This document shows positions 54,135 through 64,000 of a stretch of 64,000 nt of DNA, in pieces. Source of the stretch: Desulfovibrio sp. Lineage in GTDB: Bacteria > Desulfobacterota > Desulfovibrionia > Desulfovibrionales > Desulfovibrionaceae. The first letter of the stretch is position 1; each line of letters begins with the position of its first letter. The stretch is from NCBI GenBank assembly GCA_031272405.1, contig JAISTW010000047.1, forward strand, positions 1 through 64,000. Direction: 5' to 3'. A program made the translations under genes and the position numbers. The notes below the pieces were generated by a model. The model saw only the letters and a program-made list of their open reading frames with translations, had not been told where the DNA came from and made no database searches.

Positions 54135-55022
54135 TCACGCCGTTTCCCGCGGTGTCGCCTTTTTCGTTTCTTCCGCCGTTGGCCGCAGAAAATAGTTCGT
54201 CACCCAGGTCAGCCCCAGCACATACAGCGCGGCGACAATGCTGACCACGGTATCCCAGGGCTGCTCCGCGGACAGGGCAAGGCGCATGAGCAGCGTGCCG
54301 ATGACAAAGCCGGAATTGCGGAAAACCGCCTGAAAGGCCGGCATATAGCGCTGGGCGATGAGCACCAGGGCGATATCGGCAAAAATAAGCACCGTGTAGA
54401 TGACTTCAAAAAACGTGTGCCCCGCGCCCTCCAGAAATATCATCCGCGCGTCGCGCACCATGAAGCCGAAAAAAATCACGAAGAGGCTCAGGGAGAGCAG
54501 TTTTTTGCTCATGACGTAGCGCATGCGCATTTCCGGCTTCTGGATGAAGCGCTGCGGCCTGACCATGCGCATATACACGCACAGGCAGGCGAAAACGCAC
54601 AGCGCGCCGAAGCCGGAAAGAGCTATGTAGAGAATGGGCTGAAGATTGCCGGCCACGGTGACGGGTTCGGGCAGCGCGGAAAGCTCCTTGAAGGCGTTGC
54701 GCAGGAGAATCAGGGTGAGTATCTCGAACTGTTTCCCGACGGAACGGGAAATGGAGCTGGAAATGGAAAAAATGAGACTCATCACCTCCAGTCCCAGAAT
54801 CAGGGTAAAGGCAAGATGTATGGCGGCGAAGTGGCTCAACGGCGTGTGCTGGGCCAGCGCCGGCGGCAAAAGACGGCATCGGTTCAGTTCTATGCCGATC
54901 AGGGCGAAAATGTATACCCATAAAATCAGAAGGGCCACCCGGCGCTGGGTGCCGGGCCTTTCCCAGGTCTGGTGCATCCAGTCGAAAACGTCCGTCAGCG
55001 GTTGCAGTTTGTCTATAATCAT
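54135..55022 (-). CDS. conserved multi-pass membrane protein
   Basis: 295 aa with several hydrophobic segments; RBS-like GGAGAG upstream. Confidence 0.7.
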   Translation of the reverse strand: MIIDKLQPLTDVFDWMHQTWERPGTQRRVALLILWVYIFALIGIELNRCRLLPPALAQHTPLSHFAAIHLAFTLILGLEVMSLIFSISSSISRSVGKQFEILTLILLRNAFKELSALPEPVTVAGNLQPILYIALSGFGALCVFACLCVYMRMVRPQRFIQKPEMRMRYVMSKKLLSLSLFVIFFGFMVRDARMIFLEGAGHTFFEVIYTVLIFADIALVLIAQRYMPAFQAVFRNSGFVIGTLLMRLALSAEQPWDTVVSIVAALYVLGLTWVTNYFLRPTAEETKKATPRETA

Positions 55023-55088
55023 GGGCGGGTCTCTCCTTCTCTCTATAAATCAATTTACAACCTTTGCAAATATCTTTATACAGCGCGC

Positions 55089-56228
55089 ATGGAGCCGATT
55101 GTTTTTTCGACGGACGACGCGGCAAGTCGCCTGAATGTCATCCTGCCCGGCCTGGGGCGGGACGCGGCTTTCGGCGGCATGACCTCGGCTTTGGAGCTGG
55201 CCCGGCACCTGGCGCCGAACTACGACCGGTTGCGCTTCGTCTCCCTGTACGAGGACGCGGCGCGTTTTTCAGGCGACGAAAGCCTTGATCCGATCATCAG
55301 GGCCGGCCAATGTTTTTACGCAGCCTCGGGGGAACCGCTGCCCTGCAATGCCGGGGACGTTTTTCTGGTGACGTACTGGCCCGGTTTCGCCTTCTGGGAG
55401 GCGACGCACCGGGCCCGGCTTCAGCGCGGGCTGCCGCCGCTGCCCTTTTACTATTTCATTCAGGATTACGAGCCCTCCTTCGCTCCCTTCGGGGTCAAAC
55501 ACGCCCTGTGCCTCAAAACGTACGCCGCGGGCGAGCTGACCCGCGCCGTCATCAATTCCGGCTGGCTGGCCGAACACCTGAAGTTGCGCGGGCACAATTT
55601 CGCGCGGGAATACGTGCTCACCCCTTCCCTGAACCCCGACATCGCCGCCTGGCTGAACAGGGTCGGCTTTCGCCTGCCGCCCAAGGACGACGAGCGGACG
55701 ATAATCCTTTTCTACGGCCGTCCGGGATTGGCCCGCAACTGTTTTGAACTCGGGCTGGAGACTCTGTCCCGTTTTTTCGCCGATCTTCCGCCGTCGGGCA
55801 GGCGGCGTTTTCAGGCTCTTTCCGCCGGTCTGCCCCACGATGATGTGCCCCTGGCCGGGGGAGCGACGCTGAAAAGCCTGGGCCGCCTGCCCATTGACGA
55901 TTACATCGCCCTGCTCGCAAGGGCGCATGTGGGGCTTTCGCTTATGATATCGCCTCATCCTTCGTATCCACCGTTGGAAATGGCCCTTTTCGGCATGCCT
56001 ACCGTAACCACCGATTACGGCGTCAAAAAAATGGGGCGCGCCCATCACCTTTTGCTGTCCGCGGCCTGGCCCGATGTGGACGAACTCCTGCCCCTGCTGC
56101 GGCAGGCCGTTGCCCGGGCGCAGAAGCTCAAGCCCGTCGCCTGCCGGGCCGTCATGCCCTCTGTTTTAAGCAGATTGGGCTGGGCGGAGAATTTCGCTTC
56201 TCTGGGCATTGAGCCCATCAGGCCCTGA
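55089..56228 (+). CDS. glycosyltransferase (rhamnosyltransferase/WsaF-like, GT4 fold)
   Basis: MEPIVFSTDDAASRLNVILPGLGRDAAFGGMTSALELARHL...YFIQDYEPSF...LSLMISPHPSYPPLEMALFGMPTVTTDYGVK. Confidence 0.8.
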   Translation: MEPIVFSTDDAASRLNVILPGLGRDAAFGGMTSALELARHLAPNYDRLRFVSLYEDAARFSGDESLDPIIRAGQCFYAASGEPLPCNAGDVFLVTYWPGFAFWEATHRARLQRGLPPLPFYYFIQDYEPSFAPFGVKHALCLKTYAAGELTRAVINSGWLAEHLKLRGHNFAREYVLTPSLNPDIAAWLNRVGFRLPPKDDERTIILFYGRPGLARNCFELGLETLSRFFADLPPSGRRRFQALSAGLPHDDVPLAGGATLKSLGRLPIDDYIALLARAHVGLSLMISPHPSYPPLEMALFGMPTVTTDYGVKKMGRAHHLLLSAAWPDVDELLPLLRQAVARAQKLKPVACRAVMPSVLSRLGWAENFASLGIEPIRP

Positions 56229-56230
56229 AC

Positions 56231-57100
56231 TTGAACAAAAACATGCCGCCCGACACCGCCTTTTTCCTGCACATTCCGCGCACGGCGGGCACCACGCTGA
56301 ACAGCGTCCTCACAGCCAACTACGCGCCGGAAGAGGTGCTTTCCGTCTACGACAAGGATGACTACAAGGCGCACCGGGCACATTCCCCGGCGGAATTGGC
56401 CAAAATCCGCCTCATCCAGGGCCATCTGCTGCTGCCGCGCTTCGATCCCCCCGGCATATACGGCCTTGACGTGCGGGTGTTCACATTCGTGCGCGAACCC
56501 GTGAGCCGTCTTGTCTCCGAATACCTCTTCCTGAAAAGCTGGAAGGCGAATCACCTGTACGCGTACCTGCATGAACAGTCCGTCTCTTTTCGCCGCTACA
56601 TCGAGAGCGACGACAAAAGGCTGCGCTACAGGGGCAAGAATTTCATGACCCGCTGCATTTCCGGCCTGTCCACAGGCGACAGGGCCTATCCGGCCAGGGC
56701 CGTGGCCCGGGCCAAACAACATCTGGAGAAGGTTTTTGGCTTTGTGGGCATTCAGGAGCGTTTTCCCGAAAGCCTGCTTTTGCTCGGCGATTTCCTGCCG
56801 CTCAGGACTTTGTTTCACGAGCGGCGCAATACGCTGGAAGGGCAGGCCAGGGAAGAAATTTCGCGGGAGGATCTGGACGTGGCCCGGGAGCGCAATCAGG
56901 GCGACGCCGAAGTCTACGCCTTCGCCTGCGGCCTGTTTTCGGAGCGGGTCGCCGCGGCCGGGCCCGGTTTCGCTGAACGGGTGCGCCGTTTTTTGTTTTT
57001 GAACGACAAATACCGGAAGATGTCGGCTCTGCTCATGCGTTCGACAGCGGCGCGGGACACGGGGCCGATTGGCCTGCCCAAGGAAAGCCTGTGGCGCTAG
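56231..57100 (+). CDS. sulfotransferase family protein (Sulfotransfer_2-like)
   Basis: TTG start; FFLHIPRTAGTTLNSVL (PAPS 5'-phosphosulfate loop) and FTFVREPVSRLVSEYLFL (3'-phosphate region). Confidence 0.85.
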   Translation: MNKNMPPDTAFFLHIPRTAGTTLNSVLTANYAPEEVLSVYDKDDYKAHRAHSPAELAKIRLIQGHLLLPRFDPPGIYGLDVRVFTFVREPVSRLVSEYLFLKSWKANHLYAYLHEQSVSFRRYIESDDKRLRYRGKNFMTRCISGLSTGDRAYPARAVARAKQHLEKVFGFVGIQERFPESLLLLGDFLPLRTLFHERRNTLEGQAREEISREDLDVARERNQGDAEVYAFACGLFSERVAAAGPGFAERVRRFLFLNDKYRKMSALLMRSTAARDTGPIGLPKESLWR

Positions 57101-57158
57101 ACGAGTGGATCAAGGGCAAAATGCTCCGTGGGGACGTAAGCCAGGAGGATGGGTTTTC

Positions 57159-58625
57159 ATGAGTCGGGAATATTTGTACCGTCTGCTGTTCGACAAGATA
57201 AAATCGTCGGGCGCTTGCCTGATACTGATCAAAATCCTTGATCCGGCCTACAGGATCGAGCATCCATCCGAGCATGAAAAAATTTTGAAACTGGAGGAGC
57301 GCAATTGCCGCCATTACAGAAACAGGGCGCATATTGCGGAGCTGATGCGGTTTTATGACGATGAATACTGCCAACATTATTCCGGGGACACCGTCTACCG
57401 CGTGTACCGCGACACGCCGCCGGCCTGCAGGCGCGACGGCGTCATCCTGAATGCGGACCATGCCTCGGAACATATCAACATCATGAACGGGTACAGGATA
57501 ACGCCCGACATGCCGGATGAATACGACAACGACATCTACCTGTTCGGAAACTGCTGGGCCTTCGGCGCCTGCGCCGAAGACAGGTTTACCGTCGCGGGAT
57601 TCCTGCAGAAATTTCTGAACGAACGCTGCTTGACAAAGAAATTCCGCGTCAGAAACGCCGCCACAAGATATCCCTTTGAGGAAAGCATGATTCAGGCTCT
57701 CAGCCACCATTACAGTTTCAACAGGGGGGACATGGCGGTATTCATCTCCCATGATATTGACGACAGGGCTGTAGCGGACGATATTCTGAAAAAGTTTAAC
57801 TTCACGGATGCGGATTTTCTGCAATTCTACGATTTGTCTGGAATTTTCGAGCGCCCGCACGAGCACGGCGAACTGTTTCTGGACAGGGCGCATACGAATC
57901 ACCGCGGCTACAGAATCGTCGCATCGGCTCTGCTTCAGATCATACTGAGGCCGGCCGGGGAAAGCAAAGCCGCGCTGCCGGATATTTCGGGCGAGCTGGC
58001 GAAGTATGTGCGCTACCTGAAACATATCGCCCAAAAAAGAAAGGGCGGGGACGGCGTGGCCGGCTGCATCGTCATGAACTGCAACCCCTTTACCCGCGGG
58101 CACATGCGCCTGATACAGGAAGCCCTGAAACAATGCGGTTTTCTGTATGTCTTTGTCGTGGACGAGAACAAATCTTTTTTCAGTTTCGACGAACGCCTCA
58201 AAATGGTGAAGGAAGCCTGCAAAAACGAGAAAAATATCAGTATACTGCCCACGGGGAAAATGATTTTGTCCGCCGACACGTTTTCCGAATATTTCACCAA
58301 GGAAGAAGCGCAGGATGTAAACATTGACGCCGCCCTTGACCTGGAAATATTCGCCGGGATTGTGGCGCCGATTCTGGGTCTTAAAAAACGCTTCGCCGGA
58401 AGCGAGCCGTTCTGCAACATCACGCGGCAATATAACGCCGAGATGAGAAGAATATTGCCCCAATACGGCGTGGAATTTGTGGAAATGCCGAGGGAAAAAT
58501 CCGGCGATCGGGAAATAAGCGCATCGGAGGCTCGTCAATGCCTGCTGGAAAAGAATCTTGAAAGACTCAGGGAGCTTGTTCCACAGTCCACCTACGAAAT
58601 TCTGGCGGCCAATGGTCACGTCTGA
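57159..58625 (+). CDS. SGNH-like domain fused to citrate lyase ligase (CitC)-like nucleotidyltransferase domain
   Basis: IYLFGNCWAFGACAED...DRAHTNHRGYRIVASAL (SGNH-like blocks) then CIVMNCNPFTRGHMRLIQEALKQCGFLYVFVVDENKSFFSFDERLKMV (CitC-like, xxGH). Confidence 0.75.
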   Translation: MSREYLYRLLFDKIKSSGACLILIKILDPAYRIEHPSEHEKILKLEERNCRHYRNRAHIAELMRFYDDEYCQHYSGDTVYRVYRDTPPACRRDGVILNADHASEHINIMNGYRITPDMPDEYDNDIYLFGNCWAFGACAEDRFTVAGFLQKFLNERCLTKKFRVRNAATRYPFEESMIQALSHHYSFNRGDMAVFISHDIDDRAVADDILKKFNFTDADFLQFYDLSGIFERPHEHGELFLDRAHTNHRGYRIVASALLQIILRPAGESKAALPDISGELAKYVRYLKHIAQKRKGGDGVAGCIVMNCNPFTRGHMRLIQEALKQCGFLYVFVVDENKSFFSFDERLKMVKEACKNEKNISILPTGKMILSADTFSEYFTKEEAQDVNIDAALDLEIFAGIVAPILGLKKRFAGSEPFCNITRQYNAEMRRILPQYGVEFVEMPREKSGDREISASEARQCLLEKNLERLRELVPQSTYEILAANGHV

Positions 58626-58651
58626 GCCGGGGGCCGGCCGCGCGCCGCGTT

Positions 58652-59482
58652 TTATCCGGGCAGCAGGGCGGCCGTTCTCCTGCGCCATGTGTCGTGAAAT
58701 TCGGCAAAACAGCCGCGTCTGTGCCGCCCGCGCCGGCTCAGACATTCCATATCTTCGTACATCAGGCCGATTTGCTCCGGGCAGGCAGGATTCCCGCGCA
58801 AATGCCGGGCGTCATACCTTGTGTGCCGCAGATTTTGATGCAGAAAACCGTTCAGCACCAGATTCAGCTCGTCAGCGATGACCGGCAGGGAGAAAAATCG
58901 GGCGATCCGGCGCAGCGCCGCCTCGGCATCATCCATAAAATCGTCGTAATTGACGAGCAGGTGCGTGTCTTCGCCCGCATAGCGGAAACATTCCAGCATA
59001 TGGACGGCCCACAGCAGGTAGCCGCGTTCAGGGGGCAGGCGATCTCTCTTGTACAGGGATTCGGCGACGCTGGCCGGATTGCGAAAAACAATAACGCAAT
59101 GCGGACGCAAGGGCGCCAATATCTTGTTCCAGAAGGGCAGCAACTTGGTCATTCTGGGTTCTTTCAGGGCGTAAAATCTGTTGGCTTTGATTTTGTCCGC
59201 AAGCAGCTGGCTCGCTTTTATGTGGAAGCCCTGCCGCTCCAGAATTTGCACATCACGCTCGGTCACCGCTTCAAGACTGTCCCAGCGCATGCCCAGGGCC
59301 TCCAGCATCGCGTCGTCAAGGCGCAACACGTCAATGTCTTCCCAATGCCCGAGCGGGTTTGAGGACAGCCCGCCCACAAGATCGTCGCCGTGGCTCGCGC
59401 CGAAAATGCGCAGAGACCGCGAAACGGCGCTTGTGCCGCCGCGGTGCATGCCGAGGATGAGTATGCATTTGGGATCAGGCAT
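58652..59482 (-). CDS. sulfotransferase family protein
   Basis: CILILGMHRGGTSAVSRSLRIFGASHGDDLVGG...GHWEDIDVLRLDDAML...CVIVFRNPASVAESLYKRD. Confidence 0.82.
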   Translation of the reverse strand: MPDPKCILILGMHRGGTSAVSRSLRIFGASHGDDLVGGLSSNPLGHWEDIDVLRLDDAMLEALGMRWDSLEAVTERDVQILERQGFHIKASQLLADKIKANRFYALKEPRMTKLLPFWNKILAPLRPHCVIVFRNPASVAESLYKRDRLPPERGYLLWAVHMLECFRYAGEDTHLLVNYDDFMDDAEAALRRIARFFSLPVIADELNLVLNGFLHQNLRHTRYDARHLRGNPACPEQIGLMYEDMECLSRRGRHRRGCFAEFHDTWRRRTAALLPG

Positions 59483-59598
59483 TGACGGCCCTTTGGTCAA
59501 AAAACATTTGTGCCTTGTATACAGGCTTCATTTCGGAAAGTCCACAATCTCGCCGCCTGCGTCTTGCCAAACGCGAGCCCGCGTTTTAAATAGTCCCC

Positions 59599-62556
59599 AT
59601 GAAAAACGACGCGCCGCGCGGCATACGCATTGAAAGAGCGAGACAACACAATCTCAAGGACATCAGCCTGACCATACCCCGCGACGAGCTGGTGGTGATC
59701 TGCGGGCCATCCGGTTCCGGAAAATCCACTCTGGCCTTCGATATCGTCTACGCCGAGGGACAGCGGCGTTATGTGGAATCTCTTTCGGCCTACGCCCGGC
59801 AGTTCCTGCCCAAGATGAACAAACCGGATGTGGACAAAATCGAGGGGCTTTCGCCGGCCATTTCCCTGGAACAGCAGAGCGTGTCGCGCAACCCCCGCTC
59901 GACTGTCGGCACGGTCACGGAACTGCATGATTTTCTGCGCGTGTTTTTCGCGCGGCTCGGACGCATGTACTGTCCCCGCTGCGGTCTTCCCATTGAAGCC
60001 CGCTCCTCCGATGAAATCATCTCCGATATTCTTGCCTTGCCCGAGGGCGCAAAGTTCATGATCATCGCGCCGCTGGTGGACAGGCAGAAGGGAACTCAGG
60101 CCGACAGATTCAAAAAGCTGCGGGCCGAAGGCTTTGCACGGGTGCGTGTGGACGGGGTTTTTTATGCTCTGGATGAAGCGCCCGCTCTGGACAAAAACAA
60201 AAAACACAGTATTGATCTGGTGATTGACCGTCTGGTGGCGAAGGGGGACGGCGCCAGCATCCGCACCCGCCTTGCCGACTCCGTGGAGTTGGCTTTGCGC
60301 TACGGCGACGGGCGGCTTGTTCTGCACCTGCCGGACGAGAAGCGCGACATTGTCCACTCCACCACCTCGGTCTGTCCGAGCTGCCGCATATCTCTGCCCG
60401 CCCCCAGCCCGCAGCTGTTTTCCTTCAACGGCCCGCAGGGGGCTTGTCCTCGCTGTGTGGGACTGGGTTCCATAGACTATTTCGAGCCACGCCTCATTGC
60501 GCCCAACAAGGGGCTTTCCCTCAAGGAGGGCGCGCTTCTGCCCTGGGGGAGCAGAAGTTTGGCCCGCTACGAAAGCGCCCTCGCGGCCTTGGGCAAACGC
60601 TTTGATTTCAGCCTGACCACTCCTCTGGCCGACTTTTCCGAAGATGCGTTGGCCGTCCTTTTTTACGGCGAAGACGAGGCGGGCAGACCCGCCCGTTCAT
60701 CCCTCGGGCTGCGCCGCAACTGGATGGGCGGCAACGTGGCCCTGGGCGCGACAGGCGATTACCAGAGCGAACATTTCGCCCATCTGCGGGCGGCGGCGCG
60801 CATTGATCACGCCCACATCGTTCGGCGTTGGCCCGGCGTCATCCCCCTGCTGGAGTCGGGCATGCAGTACGGCGAAGCCTGGCGGGAAGAGCTTGCCCGT
60901 TTCCGTCAGTCCACCAACTGCCCGGATTGCGGGGGAGCGCGCCTCAAGCCTGAGGCCTTGGCCGTGCGCGTGGACGACCTGAACATCGCCGCTTTTTGCG
61001 ACCTTTCCGTGGAGCGGGCCCTGGCCTGGCTCAAGGAGCGGACCTTCGGCGGCATGCAGGTACGCATCGCCGAACCGTTGCTCAAGGAAATCACGCGTCG
61101 CCTCTCCTTTATGCTCAACGTGGGTCTGGAATATCTTTCCCTGGGGCGGGCCATGATCACTCTTTCCGGCGGCGAGGCCCAGCGTATACGGCTGGCCTCC
61201 CAGCTCGGCTCGGGACTGGTGGGCGTGACCTATGTGCTGGACGAGCCTTCCATCGGGCTGCATCCGCGCGACAGCGAACGTCTGCTGGGCACGTTGCGCT
61301 CCTTGAAGGAGCGCGGCAACACCGTGCTTGTGGTGGAGCACGATGAGGCCACCATCCGCGCCGCTGACGCGGTGATTGAGCTTGGCCCCGGCTCCGGCGT
61401 TCAGGGCGGGGAAATCATGTTCCAGGGCTCCGTGGAAGAGCTTGTGGGCGGAGCCGACACCTTGACGGCCCGCTATCTGCGCGGGGACATGCGCATATCC
61501 CTGCCCGAGGCGCGGCGCGAGGCCAGAGGGGCTATCGTGCTGCGCAACGTGACCACCCACAACCTGCGCGGCATTGACTGCCGTTTCCCCCTGGGCGTGT
61601 TGACCTGCGTGACCGGCGTTTCCGGCTCGGGCAAAAGTTCTCTGGTGGTGGATACCCTCTACAAGCATTTGGCCATCACTCTTGGTTTGCGCGTGGACCA
61701 ACCGGGCGCCATCGGCGGTCTGGAATACGATGGGGCCGCTCCGGTGGAACGCCTGGTGATCATTGACCAGACTCCCATTGGCCGCACTCCGCGTTCCAAC
61801 CCGGCCACCTACACCAAGATTTTTGACGAGATACGCCGCATTTTTGCCCTGACGGCGGACGCCAGACGCCGCGGGTACACGGCGGGGCGCTTCAGCTTCA
61901 ACGTGCGCGGCGGCCGTTGCGAAACCTGCTGCGGTGACGGGCAGTTGCGCGTGGAAATGCACTTTCTGCCGGATGTCTATGTCACCTGCGATGTGTGCAA
62001 GGGCCGGCGCTACAACCACGAGACGCTGGAAGTGCGCTACAAGGGCCTCAATATCGCGGAAGTGCTGGATTTGACCGTACATCAGGCTCTTGATCTGTTC
62101 GAGGCCTATCCGTCCCTGCAGCGCCGCCTGGCCGTGCTGGAAGAAGTGGGCCTGGAATACGTGCGTCTGGGGCAGTCGGCCACCACTCTTTCCGGCGGCG
62201 AAGCCCAGCGCATCAAGATTTCGCGCGAGCTGGGCAAAAAATCCCTGCCCGGAACAATGTACGTGCTGGACGAGCCGACCACCGGTCTGCACATGCACGA
62301 AGTCGGCAAGCTTATCAAGGTGCTGCACGCCCTGGTGGACAGGGGCGCGAGCGTGGTGGTCATAGAGCACAACGCCGACATGATCCTGGCTGCGGATCAT
62401 GTGCTGGATATGGGCCCCGGCGGCGGGGAAAACGGCGGGCTGATCATCTCCTCCGGCACGCCGGAAGACCTGATTGCCGACCCGAATTCCGTGACAGGCC
62501 GTTTTCTGGTGCGGGGGCATCAGGACAGGCGCAGGAGAACTGGACGCAACGTCTAG
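59599..62556 (+). CDS. uvrA: excinuclease ABC subunit A
   Basis: Two ABC ATPase halves ([51 protein letters not shown]), zinc-finger Cys pairs, LSGGEAQRI twice. Confidence 0.98.
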   Translation: MKNDAPRGIRIERARQHNLKDISLTIPRDELVVICGPSGSGKSTLAFDIVYAEGQRRYVESLSAYARQFLPKMNKPDVDKIEGLSPAISLEQQSVSRNPRSTVGTVTELHDFLRVFFARLGRMYCPRCGLPIEARSSDEIISDILALPEGAKFMIIAPLVDRQKGTQADRFKKLRAEGFARVRVDGVFYALDEAPALDKNKKHSIDLVIDRLVAKGDGASIRTRLADSVELALRYGDGRLVLHLPDEKRDIVHSTTSVCPSCRISLPAPSPQLFSFNGPQGACPRCVGLGSIDYFEPRLIAPNKGLSLKEGALLPWGSRSLARYESALAALGKRFDFSLTTPLADFSEDALAVLFYGEDEAGRPARSSLGLRRNWMGGNVALGATGDYQSEHFAHLRAAARIDHAHIVRRWPGVIPLLESGMQYGEAWREELARFRQSTNCPDCGGARLKPEALAVRVDDLNIAAFCDLSVERALAWLKERTFGGMQVRIAEPLLKEITRRLSFMLNVGLEYLSLGRAMITLSGGEAQRIRLASQLGSGLVGVTYVLDEPSIGLHPRDSERLLGTLRSLKERGNTVLVVEHDEATIRAADAVIELGPGSGVQGGEIMFQGSVEELVGGADTLTARYLRGDMRISLPEARREARGAIVLRNVTTHNLRGIDCRFPLGVLTCVTGVSGSGKSSLVVDTLYKHLAITLGLRVDQPGAIGGLEYDGAAPVERLVIIDQTPIGRTPRSNPATYTKIFDEIRRIFALTADARRRGYTAGRFSFNVRGGRCETCCGDGQLRVEMHFLPDVYVTCDVCKGRRYNHETLEVRYKGLNIAEVLDLTVHQALDLFEAYPSLQRRLAVLEEVGLEYVRLGQSATTLSGGEAQRIKISRELGKKSLPGTMYVLDEPTTGLHMHEVGKLIKVLHALVDRGASVVVIEHNADMILAADHVLDMGPGGGENGGLIISSGTPEDLIADPNSVTGRFLVRGHQDRRRRTGRNV

Positions 62557-62610
62557 ACTTTCTTTAAAAAGGCTTGCCCTTCGGGTGAAGACATGACATA
62601 GTTTCCGGGC

Positions 62611-63774
62611 ATGATTCCCTCGGACCTCAAATACCTTGTCGTCGGCGCGGGCCTGTGGGGCGGCGTGCTGGCCGAGCGCATCGCTTCCGAACTGGGCGTG
62701 CGCGTGCTGGTGATTGAAAAACGCGATCACATCGGCGGCAACTGTCACAGCGCCGTTGATCCGGCCACGGGCATTGAATGCCATGTATACGGCACGCACA
62801 TTTTTCACACCTCCATCCCGCGCGTATGGGACTATATCCGCAAATTCACCGAATTTACCTCTTATCGGCACAAGGTGCTCACCGAGCACAAGGGCCGAGT
62901 CTATCCCATGCCCATCGGGCTGGCGACCATCAACATGTTTTACGGGCTCAACCTGCGCCCCGGGGAAGTGGCGGATTTTATCCGCCGCGAGGCCGCGAAG
63001 GGAGCGGATGCCGACAAGCCCCCGGCCAATCTGGAAGAAAAGGCCGTATCCCTCATCGGGCGGCCTCTTTATGAGGCTTTCATCAAGGGCTACACCTGGA
63101 AGCAGTGGGAAAAAGACCCCAGGGAACTGCCCGCCGGGATAATCACCCGCCTGCCCGTGCGCTGCAATTACAACTGCGATTATTTCGACGACCCGTGGCA
63201 AGGCATGCCTCTGCGGGGGTATGCGGCCCTTTTCACTGCCCTTTTCGGGCATCCGCTCATTGAAGTGCGTACCGGCGTTTCCTGGGTGGATGTCGCCGGA
63301 CGCGTTCCCCCTTCCTGCACGGTGCTCTATTCGGGCCCTCTGGACGAGCTGTTTGGCTATTCCCTCGGCGGGCTGGAATGGCGCGGCCTGCGTTTCGAGC
63401 GGGAGACATTGCCCTGCCCGGACGCTCAGGGCACGTCCGTGCTCAATCAGGCCGATGTGGAAATACCTTGGACCCGTAGCCACGAGTTCAAGCATCTGCA
63501 TCCGGAACGCGGCCCCCAGGGCGACAGCACCGTCGTCGCGCGGGAATATTCCCGGACATGCACTCCGGGCGACGAGCCGTATTATCCTGTCAACACGCCC
63601 CAGAATCAGGCTCTTTTGGACAAATACAGGGCGCGCCTGGCGGCTGAAGCGCCGAATATAACGGCCGGCGGCCGTCTTGGCGGCTACCGCTATCTGGACA
63701 TGGATAAAACCATTGACGACGCGCTCGGCGTTTTTGAAAGGCTGCGCGCGGCTCACGGGGAACGCGGCGTATGA
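62611..63774 (+). CDS. glf: UDP-galactopyranose mutase
   Basis: YLVVGAGLWGGVLAERIASELGVRVLVIEKRDHIGGNCHS...YGTHIFHTSIPRVWDYIRKFTEF...GGRLGGYRYLDMDKTIDDAL. Confidence 0.96.
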   Translation: MIPSDLKYLVVGAGLWGGVLAERIASELGVRVLVIEKRDHIGGNCHSAVDPATGIECHVYGTHIFHTSIPRVWDYIRKFTEFTSYRHKVLTEHKGRVYPMPIGLATINMFYGLNLRPGEVADFIRREAAKGADADKPPANLEEKAVSLIGRPLYEAFIKGYTWKQWEKDPRELPAGIITRLPVRCNYNCDYFDDPWQGMPLRGYAALFTALFGHPLIEVRTGVSWVDVAGRVPPSCTVLYSGPLDELFGYSLGGLEWRGLRFERETLPCPDAQGTSVLNQADVEIPWTRSHEFKHLHPERGPQGDSTVVAREYSRTCTPGDEPYYPVNTPQNQALLDKYRARLAAEAPNITAGGRLGGYRYLDMDKTIDDALGVFERLRAAHGERGV

Positions 63775-64000
63775 CTCCGAGCGTGATGGAGCTTTTGAGA
63801 CGGGATCTGAACGGGGAGATGAGCATTCTGTCCCTGGAGGACAAATGCGCCTTTGTGCGGCGGCAGATACGTCTCATGGTTCTGAGCGGAAACATGGCGG
63901 TGATTTTCGCCAACGCCCTGAGTTCAGCCCCCGGCTTCGGCGGCGCGCCGCAGGCCCAGCTGCTCTTTCTCCACTGCCTGAGCAGGGCCTCTCATGCCTC
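63771..64000 (+). CDS. hypothetical protein, N-terminus only (runs off right edge)
   Basis: ATG overlaps the glf stop (ATGA); open frame MTPSVMELLRRDLNGEMSILSLEDKCAFVRRQIRLMVLSGNMAVIFANALSSAPGFGGAPQAQLLFLHCLSRAS... to end of window. Confidence 0.6.
   Translation, partial: MTPSVMELLRRDLNGEMSILSLEDKCAFVRRQIRLMVLSGNMAVIFANALSSAPGFGGAPQAQLLFLHCLSRASHA

Noticed and set aside
60697-63756. 1019-aa minus-strand ORF spanning uvrA and glf
   Set aside because: Antisense to two recognised genes, crosses their boundary, and no coherent domain.

Overview
This 64 kb window is almost entirely protein-coding. It looks like the replication-origin region of a Desulfovibrio-type sulfate reducer; that lineage call is an inference from gene content and order. 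Genes are mostly minus-strand left of about 17.1 kb. The plus-strand block dnaA-dnaN-gyrB-gyrA-(TPR lipoprotein)-purF-hisS-aspS-def-fmt-rsmB runs to 33 kb. It is followed by parB and parA, with two perfect GTTTCACGTGAAAC parS sites upstream of parA. Left of the origin lie ribBA, a five-gene lactate utilisation operon (GlcD-like and GlcF-like subunits, LutC-like, a LutB-LutA-like fusion, lactate permease) with crcB, a thiS-thiG pair, and the N-terminus of a large secreted adhesin cut by the left edge. To the right are signalling and periplasmic genes (receiver protein, DsbA-like protein, MerR, NlpC/P60, MCP-PilZ), argB, a 2195-aa autotransporter with an OmpH/Skp-like lipoprotein, ahcY-rnhA-LapG-like protease, and a surface-glycan block (glycosyltransferase, two sulfotransferases, SGNH-CitC fusion, glf) interrupted by uvrA. 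The observations I rate highest are: (1) a Lap-like adhesin/protease pair split across the window, with a PAAG motif in the adhesin N-terminus and a BTLCP protease about 50 kb away; (2) a two-domain protein joining an SGNH-like fold, with Cys in place of the usual Ser nucleophile, to a citrate-lyase-ligase-like nucleotidyltransferase, placed between two sulfotransferases; (3) chlamydial Pmp-like repeats in the autotransporter; (4) a DnaA lacking the N-terminal domain, with almost no recognisable DnaA boxes; (5) parA and parB separated by an opposite-strand zinc-ribbon gene. No tRNA, rRNA, CRISPR or transposase was recognised. All family calls come from reading sequence motifs by eye; no database search was run.
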